NCBI RefSeq assembly: GCF_029207565.1
Contig: NZ_JANCMW010000003.1
Coordinates: forward strand, 1 to 64,000
Direction of reading: 5' to 3'
DNA length: 64,000 bases
DNA from: Marinobacter iranensis
Lineage (GTDB): Bacteria; Pseudomonadota; Gammaproteobacteria; Pseudomonadales; Oleiphilaceae
Made by a program: the position numbers and the translations under genes. Shown here piece after piece: positions 36,929-46,019 of this stretch (positions within the stretch are counted from its first letter, which is position 1; the number at the start of each line of letters is the position of its first letter). Under the pieces are notes generated by a model, which saw only the letters and a list, made by a program, of their open reading frames with translations, did no database searches and was not told the origin of the DNA.

Positions 36929-37980
36929 TCTACAAGGCCATTCGCCCGCGGCTCACCCACCGGCGGCAGGGTGTTCATCGGCCAGCGTGGCACCGCCACG
37001 ATCCGGTCGCCATCCTGCTGGCCGGCTTTCATACGCTGGCAACCGGCATAGGCAATCATGGCGCCGTTATCGGTACAGAACTCGGGGCGCGCGTAGAACA
37101 CGCCGGCACGGAGTTTTTCGGTCATCTTCTCCAGCCCCGCCCGCAGCCGTTTGTTGGCGCTCACACCGCCGGCAATCACCAGCCGTTTACAGCCAGTCTG
37201 CTCCAGGGCGCGGCGACACTTGATGGTGAGCGTATCCACCACGGCGGCCTCGAAGGCCAGGGCAATATCGGCACGGGTCTGCTCATCCAGCCCGCCAGCG
37301 CTTTCCGCAGCGGTCACGGTATTGAGGGTAAAGGTTTTCAGGCCGCTGAAGCTGAAATCCAGCCCGGGCCGGTCCGTCATCGGGCGCGGAAAACGATAGC
37401 GCCCCGGCGTGCCCTTCTCCGCCAGCGCAGCCACCCTCGGCCCACCGGGATAATCCAGGCCCAGCATCTTGGCGGTTTTATCGAAAGCTTCACCAGCGGC
37501 GTCGTCCACGGATTCACCCAGCATTTCATATTCACCAATGCCCTTCACCAGCACCAGTTGCGTATGCCCACCCGACACCAACAGAGCCACGAAGGGAAAC
37601 GCCGGCGGATTGTCCTCCAGCATCGGTGCCAACAGATGGCCTTCCATATGGTGAACACCCAACACCGGCACCCCCAGGGCAAATCCCAGGGCGTGGGCCA
37701 CCGAGCCGCCCACCATCAGCGCGCCCACGAGGCCGGGGCCAGCCGTGTAAGCAATTCCCCCGATATCGCCACGAACCTTGCCGGCGTCTGCCAGCACCTG
37801 GTCACACAACGGCAACAGCTTGCGGACGTGATCGCGGGAGGCCAGCTCCGGCACGACCCCGCCGTAGTCCGCATGCATGTGAATCTGGCTGAACAGCGCG
37901 TGCGCCAGCAGCCCGTTCTCGCTGTCATACAGGGCAACGCCGGTTTCATCACAGGAGGTTTCAATACCGAGAATCAGCAT
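36925..37980 (-). CDS. tsaD: tRNA N6-threonylcarbamoyladenosine synthase subunit TsaD
   Basis: Transfers the threonylcarbamoyl group to A37 of ANN-decoding tRNAs. Typical ASKHA signatures: [17 protein letters not shown], the metal-binding [10 protein letters not shown] (HxxxH), [13 protein letters not shown], and [10 protein letters not shown]. The start at ATG 37980 (MLILGIE) gives 351 residues; the ATG at 37995 adds five. Divergent from rpsU, the normal arrangement next to the macromolecular-synthesis operon. Confidence 0.96.
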   Translation of the reverse strand: MLILGIETSCDETGVALYDSENGLLAHALFSQIHMHADYGGVVPELASRDHVRKLLPLCDQVLADAGKVRGDIGGIAYTAGPGLVGALMVGGSVAHALGFALGVPVLGVHHMEGHLLAPMLEDNPPAFPFVALLVSGGHTQLVLVKGIGEYEMLGESVDDAAGEAFDKTAKMLGLDYPGGPRVAALAEKGTPGRYRFPRPMTDRPGLDFSFSGLKTFTLNTVTAAESAGGLDEQTRADIALAFEAAVVDTLTIKCRRALEQTGCKRLVIAGGVSANKRLRAGLEKMTEKLRAGVFYARPEFCTDNGAMIAYAGCQRMKAGQQDGDRIVAVPRWPMNTLPPVGEPRANGLVD

Positions 37981-38219
37981 AAATAAGGGCCACAACTCTT
38001 CGTTGGTGAAAGTCAGCGGAGCATTTTAGCAGAAACCCGAAACCCTCCGTCAGTTTCATCGAACAAACATTGACCTTGGCCATGGGCAGGGGCTATCATT
38101 GCCGGCCTTAAATAAGCACTGGTCGAGTTTTAGCCAATCTGACCAGGTATCGAGTCGATTTGACAGACAGGTCGATCAGACAAAACAGAAACCGAATCAA
38201 TCAGGTAGGTGATTTTCGA

Positions 38220-38435
38220 ATGCCAGCTGTTAAAGTGAAAGAGAATGAACCGTTTGACGTAGCCCTTCGTCGCTTCAAGCGCTCCTGCGAAAAAGCAGGT
38301 GTTCTGTCGGAAGTACGTCGCCGTGAGCACTACGAGAAGCCGACAGCCGTGCGCAAGCGCAAGGCAGCTGCAGCCGTCAAGCGTCATCTCAAGAAGCTTC
38401 AGCGGGAACAGCGCAAGTTCGAGCGTCTGTACTAA
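38220..38435 (+). CDS. rpsU: 30S ribosomal protein S21
   Basis: 71-residue, very basic protein beginning [21 protein letters not shown] and ending in a K/R-rich helix ([17 protein letters not shown]). First gene of the rpsU-dnaG-rpoD macromolecular-synthesis operon. Confidence 0.97.
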   Translation: MPAVKVKENEPFDVALRRFKRSCEKAGVLSEVRRREHYEKPTAVRKRKAAAAVKRHLKKLQREQRKFERLY

Positions 38436-38509
38436 GCTTTACCCGGACGCCGCTTGACTGCAAGCCTATAATCGCCTGTAAAGCCACAGGCTGCACAGAG
38501 CGATACCAA

Positions 38510-38543
38510 AATGCCGCCGAGGCCTGGCTTCGGCGGCATTTTT
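38510..38543 (+). terminator. attenuating terminator between rpsU and dnaG
   Basis: Eleven-base-pair stem AATGCCGCCGA / TCGGCGGCATT with a nine-base loop followed by TTTTT. It lies 75 bases after rpsU and 46 before dnaG, the same position as the E. coli rpsU terminator that lowers primase expression relative to S21. Confidence 0.85.
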
Positions 38544-38588
38544 GGCTGTACTTCCAGCCCCGGCACTTTTCGCGCGACCGGAGACATC

Positions 38589-40322
38589 ATGAGTGGACTG
38601 ATCCCACAACGCTTCGTTGAAGACCTGCTCGACCGGATTGACCTGGCCGAGCTGATCGGATCACGCATCACCCTGAAAAAGGCCGGCGGAAACTACAAGG
38701 CCCGCTGCCCTTTCCATGATGAGAAAACGCCGTCTTTCAACGTTCGGCCGGACAAGGGCTTTTACCACTGCTTTGGCTGTGGCGCCCATGGCGATGCCAT
38801 CAGCTTTGTCCGCGAGTTTGACGGTCTCGGGTTTACCGACGCCGTGGAAGAGCTGGCCCGGCGTGCCGGCATGGAAGTGCCCTACGACCAGAGCGCGCGC
38901 CAGGAAATGCAGCAGGCGCGAACACTGACGGACGCCCTGGACTATGCCAGTAGCTTCTATCAGTCCGCCCTGAAGGGCCAGCAAGGCGAATTCGCCCGGG
39001 ACTACCTCAAGCAGAGGGGCCTGGACGACAGCATTATTGAACAATACCAGTTGGGCTATGCGCCCGGCACGGGAACGGCGCTGTTCGACAGCGCCAGCAA
39101 GGACCTGCAGGGGCCGCTGGTAGAAACCGGCACCGTCTCCGACCGTTACGGGCGGCCCCGGGACCTGTTCCGCAACCGGGTGATGTTCCCGATCCGCAAC
39201 AGCCGCGGCCGGACCATCGCCTTTGGCGGGCGCACCCTGGGTGACGACAAGGCCAAGTACATCAACTCTCCGGAGTCTGATGTATTTCATAAAAGCCGCG
39301 AAATTTACGGCCTTTATGAGGCCAAACAGTCAATCCGCCAACTCGACAGGCTGCTGGTGGTGGAAGGCTATATGGATGTCATTGCCTTGGCGCAGAACGG
39401 CATTCACTTTGCGGTGGCGACACTCGGTACCGCCACCAACCAGGACAGCCTGTCCGCCCTGCTGAAACAGGTACGGCACCTGGTGTTCTGCTTCGATGGC
39501 GACCAGGCCGGTTACCGGGCCGCAGACAAGGCCATGGAAAACGCCCTGGAGTTGCTGACCGACGGCCTGCATCTGCAGTTCCTGATGATGCCGGACGGCG
39601 AAGACCCGGACACACTGGTGCGCAAGGAAGGCGCGGAGGCTTTCCAGAAGCGCATAGACGGCGCCACGCCGCTCTCCCGCTACCTGTTCAACCGGCAGAG
39701 CGAAGGGCTGGACCTGTCGCTGCCGGAAGACCGGGGCGAGCTGAAGGCGCGGGTAGAACCGCTGCTGAAGAAAATGCCCCGGAGCACTCTCAGGGATGCC
39801 ATGTGGCACGAGATGCTGCGGCTGTGTGGCAACAACCGGGGTGACTGGCAAAGCCGCCGCCAGCAGAACGACAGGGGCCGCTACGGCGAGCGCCGGGTAC
39901 AGGAACAACGGATTGACGTAAAACTCAGCAAGGATACCCAGCTTTGCCTGGCCCTGCTGGAAGCGCCGGACATGGCCAGTGAAATGACGGAACTGTGCAG
40001 GAGCAGCCGCCAGTACCGGCAGGCCGGCCATTTTGCAGGCTGGATTCTGGAGAACGCCATTAAAGACCGGCGCTCCCTGGTCCGCCAACTGGCAACGGAC
40101 AACCGTGCCAGGGAACAGTTCTACAACCTGTTCGACGGTATTGAACATGTGCCGGCCCGGGAACAGACCCTGGCAGGCGCCCGGGAAATGCTGAACCCGA
40201 ACCGGGAAGTGGCACGCAAACAGCGTTTGGCGTCGTTGCTGTCGGAAAAACGCAGCCTTGCAGACCTTACCGCCGAAGAGCGGCAGGAACTGAAGGCGCT
40301 GACCGGCCAGAACGACGACTGA
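38589..40322 (+). CDS. dnaG: DNA primase
   Basis: Synthesises RNA primers for replication. N-terminal zinc-binding domain (residues about 38-65: YKARCPFHDEKTPSF and FYHCFGCGAHGD). TOPRIM core with VVEGYMDVIALAQNG and DGDQAGYRA (about 260-330). C-terminal DnaB-interacting domain (about 430-577). Start at ATG 38589 (MSGLIPQR) gives 577 residues; an ATG at 38511 lies inside the terminator hairpin and is rejected. Confidence 0.96.
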   Translation: MSGLIPQRFVEDLLDRIDLAELIGSRITLKKAGGNYKARCPFHDEKTPSFNVRPDKGFYHCFGCGAHGDAISFVREFDGLGFTDAVEELARRAGMEVPYDQSARQEMQQARTLTDALDYASSFYQSALKGQQGEFARDYLKQRGLDDSIIEQYQLGYAPGTGTALFDSASKDLQGPLVETGTVSDRYGRPRDLFRNRVMFPIRNSRGRTIAFGGRTLGDDKAKYINSPESDVFHKSREIYGLYEAKQSIRQLDRLLVVEGYMDVIALAQNGIHFAVATLGTATNQDSLSALLKQVRHLVFCFDGDQAGYRAADKAMENALELLTDGLHLQFLMMPDGEDPDTLVRKEGAEAFQKRIDGATPLSRYLFNRQSEGLDLSLPEDRGELKARVEPLLKKMPRSTLRDAMWHEMLRLCGNNRGDWQSRRQQNDRGRYGERRVQEQRIDVKLSKDTQLCLALLEAPDMASEMTELCRSSRQYRQAGHFAGWILENAIKDRRSLVRQLATDNRAREQFYNLFDGIEHVPAREQTLAGAREMLNPNREVARKQRLASLLSEKRSLADLTAEERQELKALTGQNDD

Positions 40323-40503
40323 GCAACGCCAGGAATACAGGGCCGGCGGGCCATAAACCGCAATAACTGCAGCCGGAAACGGCACTGCACTTGAAACTTG
40401 CAGTGTTGATCACCATCTAACCATCCGGTGGCAGAGCAACCGAGCGACAGCTATAATGGCTGTTTCACTTTTTTCCTTTTACCAGCGAGTTCACAGGGTG
40501 TCT

Positions 40504-42351
40504 ATGTCAGGCAATTCGCAGAAATCACGTCTTAAAGACCTCATTGCACGAGGCAAGGAACAAGGTTACCTGACTTACGCCGAGGTAAACGACCACCTCC
40601 CGGAAGACATTGCTGACCCGGACCAGGTCGAAGACATCATTCGCATGATCAACGACATGGGCATTCAGGTGTCTGAAGTTGCACCGGACGCAGACACGCT
40701 GCTGATGACCGACGGCGATTCCACCGCAGACGAAGCCGCTGCCGCCGAAGCCGCCGCCGCACTCGCTGCCGTTGAATCCGACGCCGGCCGCACCACCGAC
40801 CCGGTCCGCATGTACATGCGGGAAATGGGCACCGTGGAGCTGCTGACCCGTGAAGGCGAGATCGTCATTGCCAAGCGCATCGAGGAAGGTATCCGCGATG
40901 TGATGGCAGCCGTTGCGCACTTCCCCGGCATCACCGGCACCGTTATCCAGGCCTACGACCGCATCATCGAAAACGAAGGCCGCCTCAGCGACATCGTCTC
41001 CGGCTTCCTCGACCCGGACGGCGCCGAGCCGTTCATGGACGAAGACAATACCCCGGACACGTCAAGCAGCTCCGACGATTCATCCGACGACGATGACGGT
41101 GACGACAGCGAAGAAGAAACCGAGAGCGGTCCGGATCCGGAAGAAACCCGCCTGCGCTTCGAGCTGTTGAAAGAAAAGCTTGATGCCGCCGACGCGTGCC
41201 TGGCCAAATACGGCCGTGGTCACAAGAAAACCCAAGAAGCCCTGAACGAGCTGGGCCAGGTGTTCGCACCCTTCAAGCTCGGCAACAAGGCGTTTGACGA
41301 ACTGGTCAACGTGGTCCGCTCCACCAACGACCTGGTGCGTGAAAACGAGCGCGCCATCATGAAAATCTGTGTGCGCGAGTGCAAGATGCCGCGCAAGGAT
41401 TTCATCAAGTCGTTCCCGGGCAACGAAACCAGCCTGGACTGGGCCGAGAAGATGTCCAAGGGCAAGAAGCCCTACGCACCGCTGATTGCCGAGCGCATCG
41501 ACGAAATCGTCCGCCTGCAGAAGCGTATTGCCAACATCCAGACCGAAGTGGACCTGGACGTTTCCGACATCAAGGAAATCAACCGCCGCGTTTCCATCGG
41601 TGAAGCCAAGGCCCGCCGTGCCAAGAAGGAAATGGTGGAAGCCAACCTGCGTCTGGTTATCTCCATTGCAAAGAAGTACACCAACCGCGGCCTGCAGTTC
41701 CTGGACCTGATCCAGGAAGGCAACATCGGCCTGATGAAGGCCGTCGACAAGTTCGAGTACCGCCGTGGCTACAAGTTCTCCACCTACGCCACCTGGTGGA
41801 TTCGTCAGGCCATCACCCGCTCCATCGCGGACCAGGCCCGCACCATCCGTATTCCGGTGCACATGATCGAAACCATCAACAAGCTCAACCGCATCTCCCG
41901 CCAGATGCTGCAGGAGATGGGCCGCGAGCCCACCCCGGAAGAGCTCGGCGAGCGCATGGAAATGCCCGAGGACAAGATCCGTAAGGTATTGAAGATCGCC
42001 AAGGAACCGATCTCCATGGAAACCCCGATCGGTGATGACGAAGACAGCCACCTGGGCGACTTCATTGAAGACATCCAGGCCCTGTCGCCCGTCGACTCCG
42101 CCACCGCCGAAGGCCTGCGCGAAGCCACCCGCTCCGTGCTCTCCGGCCTGACCGCGCGCGAGTCCAAGGTGCTGCGCATGCGCTTCGGTATCGAAATGAA
42201 CACCGACCACACCCTGGAAGAAGTGGGTAAACAGTTCGACGTAACCCGTGAGCGAATCCGCCAGATCGAAGCCAAGGCCCTGCGCAAACTGCGCCATCCT
42301 TCCCGCTCCGACCACCTGCGCGGCTTCATTGACGACCAGGGCAACGGATAA
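40504..42351 (+). CDS. rpoD: RNA polymerase primary sigma factor sigma-70
   Basis: 615 residues. Region 1.1 ([25 protein letters not shown]) at the N-terminus, region 1.2 ([21 protein letters not shown]), an acidic non-conserved insert (about 180-215, [15 protein letters not shown]), regions 2.1-2.4 ([38 protein letters not shown]), region 3 and region 4.2 ([26 protein letters not shown]). Start at ATG 40504 (MSGNSQKS). Follows dnaG; the 180-base gap is roomy enough for an internal heat-shock-type promoter, though none is obvious. Confidence 0.98.
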   Translation: MSGNSQKSRLKDLIARGKEQGYLTYAEVNDHLPEDIADPDQVEDIIRMINDMGIQVSEVAPDADTLLMTDGDSTADEAAAAEAAAALAAVESDAGRTTDPVRMYMREMGTVELLTREGEIVIAKRIEEGIRDVMAAVAHFPGITGTVIQAYDRIIENEGRLSDIVSGFLDPDGAEPFMDEDNTPDTSSSSDDSSDDDDGDDSEEETESGPDPEETRLRFELLKEKLDAADACLAKYGRGHKKTQEALNELGQVFAPFKLGNKAFDELVNVVRSTNDLVRENERAIMKICVRECKMPRKDFIKSFPGNETSLDWAEKMSKGKKPYAPLIAERIDEIVRLQKRIANIQTEVDLDVSDIKEINRRVSIGEAKARRAKKEMVEANLRLVISIAKKYTNRGLQFLDLIQEGNIGLMKAVDKFEYRRGYKFSTYATWWIRQAITRSIADQARTIRIPVHMIETINKLNRISRQMLQEMGREPTPEELGERMEMPEDKIRKVLKIAKEPISMETPIGDDEDSHLGDFIEDIQALSPVDSATAEGLREATRSVLSGLTARESKVLRMRFGIEMNTDHTLEEVGKQFDVTRERIRQIEAKALRKLRHPSRSDHLRGFIDDQGNG

Positions 42352-42364
42352 CACCACAACAGTA

Positions 42365-42400
42365 GCGGGCGCCATCCCTCACCGGTATAATGGCGCCCGC
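42365..42400 (+). terminator. intrinsic terminator of rpoD
   Basis: Eleven-base-pair perfect stem GCGGGCGCCAT / ATGGCGCCCGC with a 14-base loop and a TTTGTT tail, 14 bases after the rpoD stop. Confidence 0.88.
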
Positions 42401-42466
42401 TTTGTTGCTCCCTTCCGGAAGCAACACCCCGAAAAGCAATCCTTTAAGCAGCATCCGCTGACGAAA

Positions 42467-42543
42467 GGGCCTATAGCTCAGTTGGTTAGAGCAGAGGACT
42501 CATAATCCTTTGGTCCCTGGTTCGAGTCCAGGTGGGCCCACCA
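42467..42543 (+). tRNA. tRNA with CAT anticodon, probably tRNA-Ile2 (AUA-decoding)
   Basis: 77-base cloverleaf with encoded CCA. Acceptor GGGCCTA/TGGGCCC, D stem GCTC/GAGC, anticodon stem GAGGA/TCCTT with loop CTCATAA (anticodon 42501-42503), T stem CCTGG/CCAGG. CAT can mean initiator Met, elongator Met or Ile2 with lysidine at the wobble base. The stem-and-variable region TCCTTTGGTC resembles E. coli ileX/ileY (TCGCTTGGTC) more than metT (GATGGGGTC), so I favour Ile2. From position 42499 onward the gene is duplicated at 54581-54625, marking it as a prophage attachment site. Confidence 0.85.
42499..42543 (+). other. attL: 45-bp attachment core
   Basis: The 3' 45 bases of the tRNA(CAT) gene, from the anticodon loop to the CCA end, are repeated perfectly at 54581-54625. 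Flanking bases differ on both sides. The intact tRNA is retained at this end. Confidence 0.92.
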
Positions 42544-42572
42544 TTTATCAATAACTTACGCCTCCCCAAACC

Positions 42573-42607
42573 GTCAACACCAGCTCAGGTGTCAACCAAA
42601 CGTCAAC
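42573..42607. promoter_or_regulatory. candidate integrase arm-type sites (left arm)
   Basis: GTCAAC occurs three times just inside attL (42573-42578, 42591-42596, 42602-42607). The last two are spaced 11 bases apart, and the same spaced pair (GTCAAC/GTCGAC) appears just inside attR at 54458-54474. Paired short repeats near the core are typical arm-binding sites of tyrosine integrases. Confidence 0.45.
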
Positions 42608-42687
42608 GGCTCTTTTTCTGTTGTTGCCAGAGACGATCCGCCACCAAGGTTCTGTTATGCTTTCCGGCTGTAATGCCGGAGGAACCC

Positions 42688-43272
42688 ATGAGCGAAATCT
42701 ACACTGACACACCGATGGCGAAAGCCATTTTTGAAATGTTCGATAACCTGGCTGACTTCCTGGAAGATCGAGGGGCCAAGCCTGGTAGCTGTAAGGCGTA
42801 TATTTTCGGCGGGTGTGCTCTCCATCTCCACACAAACGCTCGTGGTAGCAGTGACCTGGATATAGAGCTTGAAGCGATGGAGAGGATTTCGCCGGATGAG
42901 CTGGTCCTTGCCCTGGATGAAGTCTTCTTTGACGATCCGGAAACCGGTCCTTCATCTATCGTATTCGATCCGAATTTCACTCCGACCCTCGCACCGTTGC
43001 ATGAGGATTACCAGGAAGACGCCATTTGGCTGAACCGCAACGAGGAAGACTCACCGATCTGGGTCTACCTGGTTCAGAAAGTGGACCTGGCCGTCTCAAA
43101 ACTCGGGCGCTATGGCGACCAGGACATCGATGATATACACACGCTGTTTGATCACGGGCTGTCCATCGATGACTTCAAATACAGGGCTGAAGAGGCCCGT
43201 AAGTACTTCCCCGGCAACATGGATAGATTGACAGGGAATATCACTCACGTTATAAAAACGTATACAAAGTGA
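42688..43272 (+). CDS. nucleotidyltransferase-like protein (DUF6036 type), prophage cargo
   Basis: 194 residues. The motif YIFGGCALHLHTNARGSSDLDIEL (about residues 32-55) has the GG...G(S)..D.D pattern of minimal nucleotidyltransferases, closest to the DUF6036 family. The remainder is acidic with a helical C-terminus. GGAGGA precedes ATG 42688. A partner gene follows 16 bases later. It stands between attL and the integrase, where Pf phages carry toxin-antitoxin modules, so a toxin-antitoxin or anti-phage role is possible. That is inference. Confidence 0.65.
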   Translation: MSEIYTDTPMAKAIFEMFDNLADFLEDRGAKPGSCKAYIFGGCALHLHTNARGSSDLDIELEAMERISPDELVLALDEVFFDDPETGPSSIVFDPNFTPTLAPLHEDYQEDAIWLNRNEEDSPIWVYLVQKVDLAVSKLGRYGDQDIDDIHTLFDHGLSIDDFKYRAEEARKYFPGNMDRLTGNITHVIKTYTK

Positions 43273-43288
43273 TCAACATGGATCTTTT

Positions 43289-43666
43289 ATGAATTCCTTA
43301 CTCAACGTCGCACACAAAGGACTCAACCGTGTGACAGACCAAGAGGTTGTAAAAGCAGCCCTTGAGGTCTGGCACCAGGGTTATGTCCCTACGCTTTCGG
43401 GGTTACCCCTGGAAGAGCGGCGCCTGGCTGGCTACCTCGTTGACCGCTTATCCCGGTTCAACTGCCTTAGTGCCGCGCAGAAGAAGGAATTACAGGCCGT
43501 TGCCTCTGAGGCAAAGGCAAACCTGCCTGAACGTGTGTCTCGGGAACGGGTCGATGGTCTGGCACGGTCCTGGGGCTTGGATTACGATCTGCGTCCGTTT
43601 ATGAAAGCCCTGCTCCCCTTCCAAACACGGCACTACAAGCGCGGGCTCGATAAAACCGCAGCCTGA
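43289..43666 (+). CDS. hypothetical partner of the nucleotidyltransferase
   Basis: 125-residue, helix-rich basic protein beginning MNSLLNVAHKGLNRVTDQEVV, with no recognised domain. It is encoded 16 bases after the nucleotidyltransferase gene on the same strand and converges with the integrase gene, ending nine bases from it. The tight pairing suggests a two-gene cassette in which one protein controls the other. Which would be toxin or antitoxin cannot be read from sequence. Confidence 0.6.
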   Translation: MNSLLNVAHKGLNRVTDQEVVKAALEVWHQGYVPTLSGLPLEERRLAGYLVDRLSRFNCLSAAQKKELQAVASEAKANLPERVSRERVDGLARSWGLDYDLRPFMKALLPFQTRHYKRGLDKTAA

Positions 43667-43675
43667 ACCAATCAT

Positions 43676-44641
43676 TCAGGCTAACGGCCCTTTCTCTGTG
43701 ACCTCATTCAGGTAGTCCGGTGCCAAGTGCGCATACCGCATTGTCAGCTTTAAATCTGAATGACCCAGGACCCTCTGAAGCGTGAGTATGTGGCCACCAT
43801 TCATCACAAAATGGCTGGCGAAGGTATGCCGGCAGATGTGGGTTAACTGGCCTTTCGGCAATGTTATTTCCGCCCTTTCCAATGCTGACCTGAAGGCGCT
43901 GTAGCAGGATTGAAATGGCAGCTCTTCGATGACCTGGTTGTAGATCTCTTTGGAAAGCGGGACCGACCGACTCTTGCCGGACTTAGTGGCGTTGTAGGTC
44001 ACTCTGTACGGGGTGAAGTTCGCCTGGATTACGCTTTCCGCTTCTGACCAACGTGCACCCGTGGAGAGCGCGAGAATAGCCACGTAGTAAACCGATGGAT
44101 TGGAAGATGCCTTGCATTCATCCAGGAGCCGGGTGATTTGTTCCTGGTCCAGAAAGGCCAGTTCTGTCTGGTCGATCTTTAGCCGCCTGAGCTTTGCCAG
44201 AGGGTTCTCACCATTCCATAGGCCCTGGCGTATCAGTTCGTTGTATACGGCTGTCAGGTAGGCCTGTTCGTGGTTGAGGGTGTTGGGTGACATGCCTTCC
44301 TGGATGCGGACAAGCCGGTAAGCGGCAAAGTCTCCCGAGGTTACCTGTGCAGCCCTTGGATACCCGAGCTTTTCGCAGATGGCGACCAGTTTTCGCTTTC
44401 TCGATTCCCCGTCTTTCAGCGCGTGCCCGTGATGCAGATACCAAAGGTCGATGAGCTCCAGGAGCGTTCGCCTGTCTTTTTTCGGGTTCCACTCATCCCC
44501 GGCATCGTTACGAGCCATCACCCAACGCTCGAACCGTTGAGCATCGGCTTTCGAATCAAACGATTTCCTGACGCGCTTCTGGCCTCGGCCACCTGGTTGT
44601 ATGTCTACCTGCCACCGTCCCGATGGTAGCTTCCTGATCAT
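43676..44641 (-). CDS. int: tyrosine recombinase / phage integrase
   Basis: 321 residues. An N-terminal AP2-like arm-binding segment (MIRKLPSGRWQVDIQPGGRGQKRVRKSF) and a SAM-like core-binding domain precede the catalytic domain. The catalytic residues are visible: first Arg in LSTGARWSEAES, the H-x-x-R box as HICRHTFASHF, the later His in VLGHSDLKLTMRYAHLAP with the tyrosine nucleophile in that stretch. Its ATG overlaps the stop of the replication gene (ATGA), so it is the last gene of the phage operon, as in Pf phages. It should recombine the 45-bp tRNA cores. Confidence 0.93.
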   Translation of the reverse strand: MIRKLPSGRWQVDIQPGGRGQKRVRKSFDSKADAQRFERWVMARNDAGDEWNPKKDRRTLLELIDLWYLHHGHALKDGESRKRKLVAICEKLGYPRAAQVTSGDFAAYRLVRIQEGMSPNTLNHEQAYLTAVYNELIRQGLWNGENPLAKLRRLKIDQTELAFLDQEQITRLLDECKASSNPSVYYVAILALSTGARWSEAESVIQANFTPYRVTYNATKSGKSRSVPLSKEIYNQVIEELPFQSCYSAFRSALERAEITLPKGQLTHICRHTFASHFVMNGGHILTLQRVLGHSDLKLTMRYAHLAPDYLNEVTEKGPLA

Positions 44642-45903
44642 GCCGCCACCTTTGTCAGCAGTCGTCGTTTTGTGAGTCCATCCTGGACGAGCTGGAACAG
44701 CTCGTTTTCATAGATCTCCCGTCGTCGGTAGTAGGCGCAGAGATCCTCCCATAGGCCGGATTTCTTGAGGCAATCCCAGGCCTGGCGTGCGTTAAACCGG
44801 TTGCGGGCATATATGCTCAGCAGATTGCCGAAGGCCAGGGAGACGTTCTTTTCGTTGCCGCAACCGGGTTCCTTTTTTACGCGTTTGTACATCAGGTCGG
44901 GTGCCGAGTAGCCGAAGCCGATGTCTTCGCGGAGTTTGGTCCAGATGGGGTGGACCCATTCCCGTTTCACCTCGTAGCGGTTGCCCTGAAGGGCGTACTG
45001 CCACAGGCCGGTGAGGTGCGGGACAGCATCCATGTAGGTGTAAATCGGTTTCATGCCGGGGGTGCCCTGGGAGATCTCATTCACGATGCGGTGATGAAAT
45101 CTTATTTCCAGGCGCCAGACAGGCTTTTCAGGGTCATAGCAGGTGTCCGGAAAGGATTGTTCATTGACCGCACATTCCCAGATGCCTTCCATGAAGGCGC
45201 GCTTGTCGGAGACGTCCACTTCCTTGGATTTGTCGTACAGGCACACCTGGAGGCTGTTGGCCTTGCCGAAGGTGTAGGTTTCGCCCCGTCCGTTGACGGT
45301 ACTGCCTTCCAGGCCTTTGAAATGCAGGTCGCTGATGCCGTTGTGGACGCTGATGGTTCTTGCACGGGTGACGAAGTGTTGGGCGAAGTCCTGGGGTGGT
45401 TCCCAGCCCTGGAAATCCACGGCCAGGTGTAAGGCGATACCGACCGGTTTGATGCCCTTGAGGAAGTGCATACCCCATTCGGTCAGTTCGTCGTGGATCT
45501 GGTGGCTGGAACGTTCATAGAGCCACCTGGGGGAGGTTTCGATCTTGACGTGCGTGCCCTGGCTGTCGGCTTCGGCGTAGAAGTTCTGGAGCAGGATCGT
45601 TAAGCCGTATTCCCGGTTTTGCAGGATGTACTTAAAGCCCCCTCGCCTGCCGGACTGGACGCGGAAGGGTATGTTTCTGACGGTGATGGTGGCGTCGAAG
45701 CTGGATTCGTAGGCGGTGACGATTTCGGCCAGGGGTTCGGGTTTCAATCGTCCCTCGAAGAGTTGTCTTACGGTATCGACACCGGTCCAGAGGACGTTGA
45801 CGTTTTGGAGGTTCACTTGCTGACCTTCGGGACCCACAAACAGATCCCCTTTTCCGATTTCCCCGGTGGTGATGTCCATGCGTTCAAAGTCTTTGATTTT
45901 CAT
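44638..45903 (-). CDS. inovirus replication initiation protein (gene II-like)
   Basis: 421 residues from ATG 45903 (MKIKDFERMD). By family it should nick the double-stranded form and start rolling-circle replication. Recognisable segments include GRRGGFKYILQNREYGLTILLQNF, ALHLAVDFQGWEP, RARTISVHNG, CLYDKSKEV and WRLEIRFHH; a conserved tyrosine and His-rich stretch fit the Pf1/Phage_X replication family. An open frame continues upstream to 46251 but overlaps the Zot gene and is low-complexity, so I reject that extension. The stop overlaps the integrase start. Confidence 0.85.
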   Translation of the reverse strand: MKIKDFERMDITTGEIGKGDLFVGPEGQQVNLQNVNVLWTGVDTVRQLFEGRLKPEPLAEIVTAYESSFDATITVRNIPFRVQSGRRGGFKYILQNREYGLTILLQNFYAEADSQGTHVKIETSPRWLYERSSHQIHDELTEWGMHFLKGIKPVGIALHLAVDFQGWEPPQDFAQHFVTRARTISVHNGISDLHFKGLEGSTVNGRGETYTFGKANSLQVCLYDKSKEVDVSDKRAFMEGIWECAVNEQSFPDTCYDPEKPVWRLEIRFHHRIVNEISQGTPGMKPIYTYMDAVPHLTGLWQYALQGNRYEVKREWVHPIWTKLREDIGFGYSAPDLMYKRVKKEPGCGNEKNVSLAFGNLLSIYARNRFNARQAWDCLKKSGLWEDLCAYYRRREIYENELFQLVQDGLTKRRLLTKVAA

Positions 45904-46019
45904 CTGTGGCCTTCTGTGGTTGTCTGTGGTCATAAATCGACTGTCGTCGTTTTCCATGAGACGTGTTACAGGGACGTCTCTGCCGCTGGCGCGGCGCGTG
46001 GTGGTCGCTCCGCTCGCAC

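Noticed and set aside
38511..38588. Upstream ATG for dnaG
   Set aside because: It lies in the rpsU-dnaG terminator hairpin; the conserved primase start is ATG 38589.
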